A stretch of 64,000 nt of DNA, from assembly GCF_031143425.1 (NCBI RefSeq), contig NC_090443.1, positions 1,053,630,554-1,053,694,553 on the forward strand, in the 5' to 3' direction. Below, piece by piece: positions 10,330-19,852 of the stretch (position 1 is its first letter; each line of letters starts with the position of its first letter). The position numbers were made by a program, and so were the translations under genes. The notes beneath the pieces were generated by a model. It ran no database searches, was not told the origin of the DNA, and saw only the letters and a program-made list of their open reading frames with translations. This DNA is from Pleurodeles waltl. Its lineage: Eukaryota > Chordata > Amphibia > Caudata > Salamandridae.

Positions 10330-10821
10330 GTGATGAGAACTCATCCCAGTTTTCTTCCTAAAGTAGTATCTGACTTTCACATTAATCGGACAATCTCACT
10401 GCCTACGAACTTTCCAAACCCAACCACACCAGCGGAAAGTGCTTTACACTCTTTAGACTTGAAAAGAGTGCTGAACTTTTATCTGGACAAGACCAAAGAC
10501 ATTAGACAGTCTGACCATCTGTTTGTCAACTATGGCCCTAGGAGGACAGGTATCATCTCCGTAAAACAAACAATTTCAAAACGGATAGCTTCTTGTATTC
10601 TATTTACTTATCAGCGAGCCAATAAACAATTACCTGCTACGCCCAAAGCCTGGGGAAAAGCAGCAGCAGTAGCTCTGCTAAAGAATGTTCCCATCTCCGA
10701 AATTTTCAAAACAGCTACTTGGAGATTGGTGCATACTTTCACAAGACATTACTGTCTAGATTCAGACACTAAGGCAGATACCCAAGTGGGACAGGCCTCA
10801 TTAAGAAATATGTTTGAATAA
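10330..10821 (+). pseudogene. DIRS B1 tyrosine recombinase, C-terminal half, HxxR box deleted
   Basis: A 163-residue open stretch covering the C-terminal half of the recombinase, ending TAA at 10821. It matches B2 in HPSFLPKVVSDFHI and in FTRHYCLDSD, which carries the nucleophilic Tyr. Where B2 reads EAHSTRGKAATVALL, B1 reads KAWGKAAAVALL: the catalytic His and Arg are lost by a short deletion that keeps frame. The protein cannot be an active recombinase even if expressed. The first half of the gene (about 9840-10329) is broken. Confidence 0.8.
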
Positions 10822-10885
10822 ACATGTTAACTGCATTACTTTGACCTAGCCTTTTCTGCAGGGGTGTGGGATGGGTTCGCTACTC

Positions 10886-10992
10886 TATTCAGTGCTTATG
10901 GCCATTGATGAGGATCCCCCTGGAAGGGAAGGATAAGTTACTTACCTGTAATCCTAGTTCTCATCCAGGGGAATCATCATAAAAGTCGTAAG
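10886..10992. repeat. DIRS B1 internal complementary region
   Basis: ATTCAGTGCTTATGG...CCCCTGGAAGGGAA joined to GGATAAGTTACTTACC...; the halves are complementary to the left and right tips of family B, as at 35137-35241 in B2. Confidence 0.75.
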
Positions 10993-11084
10993 CAATCCAC
11001 CCACCTCCCCTTACGAAACTAGCATGCAGCAGTTTATACATGGCAAATGTACTGACCTGTCACCTAACTGTCACCTCACTCTCA

Positions 11085-11546
11085 GCTTTGAGGCACAATG
11101 GGATACAGGAGGTCATGGAGGCCTTAAAGGCACAGTGCCAGTATTTCATTGTTATTGCTTTTAATGCAGCCTATTGTCTAATAATGCCTTTGAATGCTTT
11201 TCCTTCATTCTAGTGTAATAAAACCAGTGTTTTTGCACCCTATGCTCTCTCTTCTGTTTTACAGAAATGTTTGAGTCTGAGAAGAGTTTTTTTAAAGGAA
11301 ATCTCAATGGACGTAACTTGTTTGGCCTTTACTATAGGCTGCATAATTGTATATATATATGTTTTCTTCATATATATGGTTATATATATGTGAGTATTTT
11401 TTATATATGTAAATCATATAAATGTATATATATTTGGTATATGCCTCAGGTTCCCTGCACATGGGTGGGAATATTCAGTGCTTATAACTTTGATAAGGAT
11501 ATCCCTGGAAGAGAGCTAGGATTGCAGGTAAGTAACTTATCCTTCT
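11085..11546. repeat. DIRS B1 right inverted terminal repeat
   Basis: Ends GCAGGTAAGTAACTTATCCTTCT. Its outer 80 bases match the right repeat of B2; the middle (11150-11450) differs from B2 but matches, inverted, the left repeat at 3069-3345, so B1 and B2 belong to different subfamilies. Confidence 0.8.
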
Positions 11547-11571
11547 TTGCGTTTGGCCCTGAAAACATAAT

Positions 11572-12463
11572 GGCCCTCATTATGACCCCAGCGGTTGGTG
11601 CTAATGTGACGGTAGTACTGCCAACAGGCTGACAGTACTTACCGCCACATTATGACATTGGCAACAGCCGCCGGGCTGGAGATATCCATCTCCAGCCCGG
11701 CGGCCATCACTTTTCCACCTGCTGGAATATGACCCCGCCTACCACCATGGTTTTTGTGGCTTCCTTGCCGCCACAAAAACCATGGTGGTAGGCACTATCA
11801 GTGACAGGGAATCCCTTCCCTGTCACTGTAGGGGTTCCCCCCCTTCATTAGCCCCCCGCCCCCCCTACATTCACACCCCCCTTCACACACACACATATAC
11901 ACACCCTTTCCCACAAACATCCACGCATGCATACATCCACTCACACACACCTGCACACACTTTCAAACATACACGCAGACACGCAGTCACAAAACACAAC
12001 ATACACACACTCACACCTCCATACATGCACACTTGCATCCAACACGCAACACACACGCGCATCCACAAACACAAACATTCACACACACCCCCATACACAC
12101 ACAACACCTCCCTCCCTCCTCCCCTGTCAGAGACCCGACTTACCTGGATCCAGGGGGTCCTCCGGCAGGAGACGGGACGGGGAGCTGCTACCACCAACAG
12201 CGTCCACCAACAGAACACCGCCAGGCCGTATTATTGGTCATAATATGGTTGGTGGCGGTCTACTGACGTGGCGATGCTGGTGGCAGCAGCGCCACCTTAC
12301 CGCCATCTGCTGGCATGGCCACAGCCAGATTTCCGCCATCCTTCTGGCGGAAATCCGTCTGTGGTCATAATATGGCGGACGGCTGGTAGCTGCGGCGACG
12401 GTCTTATGGCGACCGTCGCCACGGTGGTAGGCTGTTTTTACCACCAGTCTCATAATGAGGGCC
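11572..12463. mobile_element. Harbinger MITE 2 (892 bp) with AAT target duplication
   Basis: Perfect terminal inverted repeats GGCCCTCATTATG / CATAATGAGGGCC and AAT on both sides (11569-11571, 12464-12466). Interior is GC-rich hairpin sequence at both flanks and a CA-rich tract in the middle. It has no transposase. Confidence 0.9.
11875..12115. repeat. CA-rich low-complexity tract inside MITE 2
   Basis: Irregular CACA/TCCACA sequence of about 240 bases. It keeps several frames open by chance and encodes only His/Thr repeats; not a gene. Confidence 0.85.
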
Positions 12464-12515
12464 AATGTTTCTCAAAAGATCTGTAAATGGACAAGAGTTC
12501 AGTTTAAGTGATTAT

Positions 12516-13060
12516 GGGGGTCATTACAACCCTGGTGGTACAAGACCGCCAGGGCTGAAATGCCGGAAGCACAGCCAACAGGCTGGCGGTGCTTCCCTGG
12601 TCATTACGACCGCAGCGGAAGCGCCGCTGTCGCACCGCCGGGGCCGGCGGTTTCCCGCCTCAATGGCCCAGGTGGTAGCAATCCGCCAGGGCAGTGCTGC
12701 TAGCAGCGCTGCGCAGGGGATTACGAGTCCCCCTACCGCCAGCCATTTCCTGGCGGTTTGAACCGACAGGAAAAGGCTGGCGGTACAGGGAGCCGCGGGG
12801 CCCCCTGACAGGGCCCCATGCAGCTTTTCACTGTCTGCTATGCAGACAGTGAAAAGCACGACAGGTGCAACTGCACTCGTCGCACGGCTGCAACACCGCC
12901 GGCTCCATTTGGAGCCGGCTCCTATGTTGCGGCCGAGATCCCCGCTGGGCTGGCGGGTGGAAACCAGGTTTCCGCCTGCCGGCCCAGCGGGGATCTCATA
13001 ATGACCGCGGCGGGGGTGCGGCCTCATTGGCAGCCGCCCGCCAAGGTCATAATGAGGGCC
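12516..13060. mobile_element. Harbinger MITE 3 (545 bp)
   Basis: Left end GGGGGTCATTACAACCCTGG, right end CCAAGGTCATAATGAGGGCC. The two ends resemble the two end types of the family (GGGGGTCATT and GGCCCTCATT). Flanks are TAT and AAT, so a 3-bp duplication is possible but not exact. Contains a run of hairpins: GCTTTTCACTGTCTGC with its complement, GCCGGCTCC with its near-complement, and an about 30-bp-armed hairpin starting GAGATCCCCGCTGGGC. Confidence 0.85.
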
Positions 13061-14047
13061 AATGTACTGTAACTCTCCTGGTGATCTTTTTACAGTAAGC
13101 TACTGGGTTAACCTATTCAATCTGTTGATCACTTTCAGATAAAATCTTCCCATATCCTTTGCAGCAATAAAAGGTTATCATGCATTGAGATATTACAAAA
13201 TAGAAGCACTAAAACTACTTTTTGAAAAAAACTAAAGGTTTGATCTGCCTCTTCTGACCCCCAAAAAGTATTTTTCGTAGTAACTTGCAATGATTTTAGA
13301 AAACTGGTAAATGAACTTTCTTGGCTTACTGGCAAAGGCCAAGAAAACTGAAAATATCCCTGGCTGAAGTCATTGTGGGCCAGTTACCAGTTGCTGGCAC
13401 TTTCTTTTCATCATCTGAATGCCCTGAGGTGTACTTATGCCCCAAAACTCTACAATAATAATGTTAAAAATACATTTGTGAATGTTACCAAAAAGATGAT
13501 GGTCTCTCAATCGTTGCAATACTGCCTTAATATGTGACGTGAGTTTCCAAGGAGACTGAATAGATCAAGATAGAATGTAAGTAAACAATGAAGAACACAT
13601 CCAAACAAATCGTCTCAATACCTCATCAATAAAATACTGAATGCTGTAGAAGACTCGTAGAGGCCTAAAGACAAGAGTAGGTATTGAAACAACCCAAATT
13701 TATTGCAGAATGCTGTTTTCCAGTCATCATACTCCTAGAGTGTGGCTAAACAGTAATTTCTTTTGAGGTCCAACTTCATGAATATCTTTGCATTTCTAAT
13801 TTGATTTAACATGACAGATATAAATGGCAAAGATGAAGAGATCTTCACAGCGTTTCTATTGAGAGTTATACATCTCTGGATCTGTATATCAAATCAAAGC
13901 AACTCTTCTTATGATGGTTTCCAAAACAGACCAAAGAAATCATGTTAAGTGTGAAATAACACTGGACCTGAGGACAGACTACTGCTGTAAAATCATTTCT
14001 TAATTACAAGAATTTGCAAACATTTATGTCCATTAAAATTCCCTAAG
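13061..14047. other. No gene seen
   Basis: AT-rich unassigned sequence. No coding frame with recognisable content, no RNA gene and no repeat structure was seen. Confidence 0.6.
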
Positions 14048-14052
14048 GTTCC

Positions 14053-14322
14053 TGTTACGGGGCGGAAGGGTGATACGAAGGATTCTGAGACTTATTGTAG
14101 GTGAAGGTGATATTTATTTAAGAATTTGTGCAAAACTTGTTGTTTTAGATTTTCGTGCGCTTTCTTCCTTAATGTCTCCCTCTCGGTGTTCTTTATAGGC
14201 TCCCCTCTTGACTGGCGCTGATTTGATGTGGACTCCTAGGGGTACCGAAAAACAAAGGAGCGGAATGGAAGGTAAGTCGGGCGCAGAGATATCTCTAACA
14301 CAAAAGTAGAAAATGGGGAAAA

Positions 14323-14384
<62 letters not shown>

Positions 14385-14778
14385 GTCGTGTGTGAGGAAG
14401 GGCAGAAACACAGGTGCTGCACTCAAACACCCTTAGTGCTCCCCTGTAGACCCTTGCTAGCAATCAGGTTCAAGGTTATAGGCTGTCTCTGTGCTTCTAA
14501 TTACCAGCAGTGGTTTCCCCCTTTAGCCCCTCTCGTTTGTTCCCCTCTCCTCGACCTTCCCCTCCCCTCCCTCTCTCCCCTGTTCCCTGTTTGTAAGGGC
14601 TGGTTTGTCCTTTAAACAAGGACCGTACCTTGTTTAGCCACGTCCCTCCTGGGACGTGGCGGAAAGCGCTCGTCTCCTGCGGGCTGGCCCTCTCCTCGAG
14701 TCTTGTTCTCGCTTTGGGAAGCTCCGGCTTCCCAGTCTCGTCTTCTCCTGCCGCGGCTACCGCGTCTTTAGGCACTCT
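14053..14778. mobile_element. Solo LTR D, left part (split by Harbinger)
   Basis: Begins TGTTACGG directly after GTTCC (14048-14052). The right part (24686-24904) ends CCGGCTACA and is followed by GTTCC (24905-24909). TG...CA ends and an exact 5-bp duplication across 10.8 kb show one LTR of about 0.94 kb interrupted by the Harbinger element. No coding content. Its strand is not known. Confidence 0.85.
14337..14380 (+). repeat. (GA)n microsatellite
   Basis: About 22 uninterrupted GA units inside LTR D. Confidence 0.97.
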
Positions 14779-15369
14779 GGGGGTCATTCTGACCTCGGCG
14801 GTAAAAGTCGCTTACCGCCGGCCAGAAGGCTGCCATAACACCGCCACGGCCGCGGTAAACCGCCACGGTCATTCTGACCCACAACTGGCAAACCGCCAAA
14901 AACCCGACATCCACAATAATCCGCCACACCAAAGGCCAGCGGGAAACTGGCGATGACCAAACCTCCACCGTCACGCCAACAGAAATACGCCCATGCCATT
15001 CCGACCCACAAATCCCCGCAGCGGTCTTTCAACCGCGGTATTCCATTGGCGGTACACACCGCCGCGGTCAAAATACACACACCTTTACAAAACACATCCA
15101 CATTGGATAATTCAAAATACACACACCTGAGACACATACACACACCACTCCCACACACCCAATCCAGTATAAAACACACACCCACAAACCCCTACAACCA
15201 CAATTGCGAGTGAAGGACAGAGAGAGAGAGCACAGCATAGAGTACACCATCACACAGAGGCAAATCACAACATCACCCACACACTTTCCACGCACAAAAC
15301 ACCATACACCACCACACTCACCACACTCTACAACACATACACCACCCCTCACCTCATCCACACCACCCC

Positions 15370-15748
15370 ATGGCACCCCAAAGACACCCCAGGTTCTCTG
15401 ACGCAGAACTCAGGGTCATAGTGGAGGAAATAGTTTGTGTAGAGCCCCAGCTCTTCGGGGCACAGGTGCAGCACACCACCATTGCCAGGAAGATGGAGCT
15501 ATTGAGCAGAATAGTGGACAGGGTCAACGCTGTGGGACAGCATCCACGCAATCGGGACGACATCAGGAAGCGGTGGAACGACCTACGGGGGAAGGTGCGT
15601 TCCATGGTATCAAGGCACAAAATTGCAGTGCAGAAGACTGGCGGCGGACCCCCACCTACTCCCCCAGAATTCACAGCATGGGAGGAGGAAGTCTTGCACA
15701 TCCTGCATCCTGAGGGCCTCGCAGGAGTAGGCGGAGGAATGGACTCTG
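15370..15748 (+). CDS. Harbinger Myb/SANT-like DNA-binding protein 1, exon 1
   Basis: ATG at 15370, 126 codons to a splice donor CTG|GTAAGT at 15749. The reading is a trihelix/Myb_DNA-bind_5-type domain of residues 6-80: RFSDAELRVIVEEI at its start, a middle helix around LLSRIVDRVNAVG, and RNRDDIRKRWNDLRGKV with the typical KRW-D-L pattern, then EFTAWEEEVLHIL. In Harbinger elements such a protein binds subterminal DNA and brings the transposase to the nucleus. If not spliced, the frame runs on to TAG 15891. Confidence 0.8.
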
Positions 15749-16080
15749 GTAAGTCAAATCTTCACTACTTCATTCCCCCCACCCCACCTGCATGCCAAAT
15801 CATACCCCCACCCTCACCCCCACCCCCACCCCCATCACACCAACTCCTTGCTAATGGCTCACCATCACAACCCACCCATCCCAAAACCTAGCCCTGCATG
15901 CCTCCCCAAAGCATGGACACCCATCCCCAAAGCATGCCCACTGCACACACCCATCACCCCCACAAGCCACCGTCACAAAAGCCCCCACAAGGGAATGCCA
16001 GCACTGGGGGACACGGCCACCCACCCATTACACGAAATGCCACACACAGAAGCAATAACCATACTCTTATACCCCTGCAG

Positions 16081-16871
16081 GACCTGAACGCCACCACACC
16101 GCCGCGGAGGGTCCAGAGATGTCCATCCCACCCCAGAAGAGGCCCCCAGTGATGACAGCAGCTCTGTCTCCCTGGACCCTGATGACCAGCCCATCGGGGA
16201 CCTCGGGACAGTCGGTTCCCCACAGACAGCCACAGGCTACACCAGACCCAACCCCCTCTGGGAACACCAGCACAGCTCCCACCCAGCGGGCCCATGCTTC
16301 TGTCTCCAGGACACGTCAATCAGCGGTGTGTCCACCACTACAGGGCACCCAGGTTGACCCACCACCCCAACAACAACAGGGACCTGGGAGCAGTGGTAGT
16401 GGGCACACCGTCCAGGGGACAGAGGCCCAGGGAAACAGGGGAATTGGGAGGGCTGCTGTGCGACAGGGGGGGGACAGGCCCAGGGAACCGACTCTCCAAG
16501 AGGCCCTCTCCTCCATCATGGGAGCATACCACTGCTCCCAGGAGACGATGGCTACGGTACTGGCCAGGTTCCAGGAGATCCAGGTCATGCAGGAGCAACA
16601 GTACATGGGGATCAGAGAGGAACTGAGGAACATTAGTTCCGCAATGGGGACCATCGTCGTGGCCCTAACCCAGATAGTCACCACATTGCAGGACCATGTG
16701 GCACCACAAAGGGCTCCTGTCACTAGCCTGGACCAGGAACAGCCTACCACCTCCGCCGGCGCTAGTGGACAGGAGGCCCCCACACAACGACAGGCCACCA
16801 GAACCCCACCTCCTGCAGAAGAAGAACCACCCCGCAAGCGGAACCTGAGATCTCACAAGAAGACAGAGTAG
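16081..16871 (+). CDS. Harbinger Myb-like protein 1, exon 2 (tentative; one frame break)
   Basis: A candidate acceptor CCCCTGCAG ends at 16080. From 16083 the frame joins exon 1 in phase and stays open to TAG 16871. The last ~150 residues look real: TLQEALSSIMGAYHCSQ, then QEQQYMGIREELRNISSAM, an amphipathic helix that could be a multimer interface, and a basic tail PPRKRNLRSHKKTE, a likely nuclear signal. The first ~60 codons read better in a neighbouring frame (PSDDSSSVSLDPDDQP), so an indel near 16200-16300 is likely. Confidence 0.6.
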
Positions 16872-17376
16872 GATTGCAAGACCCCACCAGCAAACGATAC
16901 CCCCTGATGTCATCCCACTGTCCCACATTGTCACCCTGTCCAACCTTGAACTGCCCCTGCTCCATCCTTCCACAGGCATATGGACAATGCACCTGTGCGA
17001 CTGAGAACTGGACTCTGCCATGGACATTACTCTACCATCACCCATCCCCGTTTTACAATCATGTTCCATAAATTTAGCACTTGAATTAAATCACTTTTTG
17101 CACTATAAAAATCTGGAGTCTGCTTGTAATTTGAACAAATGTATTAGACATAACGGTGCCAAAATGTTCAGTTACATTGTGGTGACAACATACCACTGTC
17201 ACACAGCTGTAGTCCATGGGCAAACAAAGCAGAGGTCACGCAGTGGGACCCACAGCTCTGAAAACGGAAGGGAAAGTCACAACTCAGTTAACAGGAACTG
17301 GGGGGGAACTCAGACAGTAGAGAGGCAGGAGACTTTAAGTAAATGTAAAATGGCGTGGTTGATTCGTACCTGTGTG

Positions 17377-18606
17377 CTACTGAAAATACTGTTGTATCAC
17401 TGTGTCCCTGTTGTCTGTGTCATCCCCGTTGTCCTCCTCCTCTTCACTCTCCACAGGCTCCACAGCTGCTACAACACCACCATCTGGACCATCCTCCTGC
17501 AGGAAAGGCACCTGGCGTCGCAAAGCCAGGTTGTGAAGCATACAGCAGGCCACGATGATATGGCACACCTTCTTTGGTGAGTACATTAGGGATCCCCCTG
17601 TCATATGCAGGCACCTAAACCTGGCCTTCAGGAGGCCGAAGATTCTTTCTATAATCCTCCTAGTTCGCCCATGGGCCTCATTGTAGCGTTCCTCTGCCCT
17701 TGTCCTGGGATTCCTCACTGGGGTAAGTAGCCACGACAGGTTGGGGTAACCAGAGTCACCTATTAGCCACACACGGTGTCTCTGTAGCTGTTCCATCACA
17801 TAAGGGATGCTGCTATTTCGCATGATGTACGCGTCATGCACTGACCCAGGGAACTTGGCATTTACATGGGAGATGTACTGGTCAGCCAAACAGACCACCT
17901 GGACATTCATAGAATGATAACTTTTTCTGTTCCTGTACACCTGCTCACTGCCACTGGGGGGAACCAAGGCCACATAGGTCCCATCAATGGCACCAATGAT
18001 GTTGGGGATATGTCCAAGGGCATAGAAATCACCCTTCACTGTAGCCAAATCGGCCACCTCAGGGAAAACAATGTAGCTCCGCATGTGTTTCAGCAGGGCA
18101 GACAACACTCTGGACAAAACCTTAGAAAACATAGGCTGAGACATCCCTGATGATATGGCCACTGTTGTTTGGAATGATCCACTTGCCAAAAAATAGAGTA
18201 CTGACAGAACCTGCACCAGAGGGGGAATCCCTGTGGGTTGGCGAATGGGGGACATCAGGTCTGGCTCCAGCTGGGCACACAGTTCCTGTATAGTGGCTCG
18301 GTCAAGTCTGTATGTAAGTATGACATGTCTTTCTTCCATTGTCGACAGGTCCACCAGCGGTCTGTACACAGGAGGATTCCTCCATCTCCTCGCAAGTCCC
18401 AGCGGACGGTGCCTAGGAAGGACAACATGGAGCACAGAGTCAAGCAACCCACAGGTACGTAACCACAGCTTGCACAGTACACGATTCGCTATGCATTGAA
18501 TGGCTTGTATGAGTAGCAATGCAAGGCCTAGGCCTGTGTGACGCCGTAGAAATTCAGCCATGTGGGCCCTTGAAATAGCGGCTGCCTGACCTGTGAAGTA
18601 TGACAA
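17377..18606 (-). CDS. Harbinger DDE transposase (HARBI1-like), intact frame, 409 aa
   Basis: Complete frame on the minus strand from ATG 18606 to TGA. It is a DDE_Tnp_4-type transposase, which cuts the element out and joins it at a 3-bp target. The three acidic residues are in place: IIGAIDGTYV (first Asp), WLIGDSGYPN (second Asp) and RRIIERIFGLLKARF (Glu). Other family marks are FLASGSFQTTVA, SQPMFSKVLSRVL and AKFPGSVHDAYIMRNS. A helix-rich N-terminus (residues 1-70) precedes the usual start of the family, and an acidic tail (ESEEEEDNGDDTDN) ends it. Length is slightly above the usual 350 residues. No stop or frameshift is seen, so this copy could still make enzyme. It lies antisense between the two Myb-like genes. 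Confidence 0.92.
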   Translation of the reverse strand: MSYFTGQAAAISRAHMAEFLRRHTGLGLALLLIQAIQCIANRVLCKLWLRTCGLLDSVLHVVLPRHRPLGLARRWRNPPVYRPLVDLSTMEERHVILTYRLDRATIQELCAQLEPDLMSPIRQPTGIPPLVQVLSVLYFLASGSFQTTVAISSGMSQPMFSKVLSRVLSALLKHMRSYIVFPEVADLATVKGDFYALGHIPNIIGAIDGTYVALVPPSGSEQVYRNRKSYHSMNVQVVCLADQYISHVNAKFPGSVHDAYIMRNSSIPYVMEQLQRHRVWLIGDSGYPNLSWLLTPVRNPRTRAEERYNEAHGRTRRIIERIFGLLKARFRCLHMTGGSLMYSPKKVCHIIVACCMLHNLALRRQVPFLQEDGPDGGVVAAVEPVESEEEEDNGDDTDNRDTVIQQYFQ

Positions 18607-18875
18607 TGGGATGTGAGGTCAATGCGCTGACGTGGCACACCGTGGCGGTAGGCGGTCGAAGACCGCGGCGGAAAGCAGCATTGGTTAACATAGAACCCTA
18701 TGGGTCTCAGGAGCCAATGACGATGTGCGCCGGCGGTCGCGGTACGCACCGCCGCGGTACGCACCGCCGTGGGCGTGACCGCCATTTTCTAACTGCTTAA
18801 TCACTTGAGACCTGATCATCCACAGGAGAGGACCTATACTGCAAGTGCTGCTGTGAACTCGGTCTGGAAGAGACA

Positions 18876-18989
18876 ATGGCTGCTGCGACTGGGGAAAGGG
18901 CCCCTGCCTTCACATCTGAGGAATTTGATAAACTCGTTGATGGGGTCCTCCCCTAGTATGCGCTACTCTACGGTCCTCCAGACCAACAG
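18876..18989 (+). CDS. Harbinger Myb/SANT-like protein 2, exon 1 (one stop)
   Basis: ATG at 18876; reads AFTSEEFDKLVDGVLP, a TAG at 18954-18956, then YALLYGPPDQQ to a splice donor CAG|GTAAGT at 18990. The stop is at codon 27 and looks like a single CAG-to-TAG change. This is the first part of a second Myb_DNA-bind_5-type domain; exon 2 completes it in phase. Confidence 0.7.
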
Positions 18990-19196
18990 GTAAGTACACT
19001 GGGAGCACGTAGTATGGGCTATGCCTGTGTTGAATGGGGTGGATGTAAGATGGTGGGGAGGGGAGCGTATGAGGATAGCAACGCACGACAGATGAGAGCA
19101 TGTGCGACATGGCAAGGTTGGGGAGGGGGGGCCACTCATATCGACCATGCAGAAAAGTGATGATATTTCTTTTTCCACCCTGTCCATGTCACATAG

Positions 19197-19467
19197 GTCA
19201 GCGCCCATCAGAAGATCGACATTTGGCGTGCCATCGCCAAGGACGTCCGGGCCCTGGGGGTCCACAACAGACGGGGCACCCACTGCCGCAAGAGGTGGGA
19301 GGACATCCACCGCGGGAGCAGAAAGACCGCCGTGGCTCTGCTGGGGATGGCCTCCCAACGTAGGAGGGGTGCCAGTCGTCAATTGACCCCCCTGATGTCC
19401 CGGATCCTGGCGGTGGCCTACCCCGATTTGGATGGGCGCGTGAGGACATCAGAGCAGACACAAGGGG
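19197..19467 (+). CDS. Harbinger Myb/SANT-like protein 2, exon 2
   Basis: Acceptor CACATAG|GTCAGC and donor GGGG|GTGAGT bound a 271-base exon open in one frame. It reads HQKIDIWRAIAKDVRALG, then GTHCRKRWEDIHRGSRKTA, the second and third helices of the DNA-binding domain with the KRW-x-D signature. A basic stretch (QRRRGASRQ) follows. Exon 1 ends in phase 0 and this exon ends with one spare base, which fits the phase of exon 3. Confidence 0.75.
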
Positions 19468-19852
19468 GTGAGTATCAGCACATTCTGCTATATTAGCGCA
19501 CAGTGGAGGCGTCTGGGTGGGGGAGGAGGGCTGTGGCTATCTCTAGGCCAGGGCGGTTTCTGTAGGCTAGGCCCCTCCGTTAGACATGGCCCTGTGCCCC
19601 CGCCCCCCACCTCTGTAGGGTGCTAAGTACAGCTATCCATGGCCCTGGCTCACCTATGTGTGCATTTGACGTCCATAGACTTGTAGGCCAAGTCACAGTA
19701 ATTGAGTAGTGTACCCCGAGTGCGCGGCATAGTGCAGGGGGCTTCTGTGTCTGTCCTCTCCGCCAACGGTGCCGCCAATGCATGCACTCAACATGTCTTT
19801 CTTTCTTCTTTCCCCCCCTTTTTTTTGGTTTTCCTGCTCATGTGTGCATTAG

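Larger units (their letters stand above)
3069..11546 (+). mobile_element. DIRS family B, copy B1 (degenerate, with nested insertions)
   Basis: This is a second DIRS family, different from A, in the same order: inverted repeat, Gag, RT/RNase H, recombinase, ICR, inverted repeat. It is heavily decayed. A solo LTR (5031-7725) and a MITE (8075-8529) split Gag, and about 1.5 kb of the RT/RNase H core is missing and replaced by a satellite-2-like dimer (9009-9537). Its left tip was displaced by the LTR ending at 3068. The right end is CTTATCCTTCT at about 11546. Confidence 0.85.

Noticed and set aside
11782..12370. His/Thr-rich frames of 147-153 codons
   Set aside because: Translation of CA-rich low-complexity sequence inside a MITE.
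14114..14463. Frames with long Leu-Ser runs
   Set aside because: Translation of the (GA)n microsatellite.
15750..16080. Extension of Myb-like exon 1 through the intron to TAG 15891
   Set aside because: Text becomes Pro/His low complexity after the GTAAGT donor; a pyrimidine-rich tract and CAG acceptor at 16080 give a better continuation.
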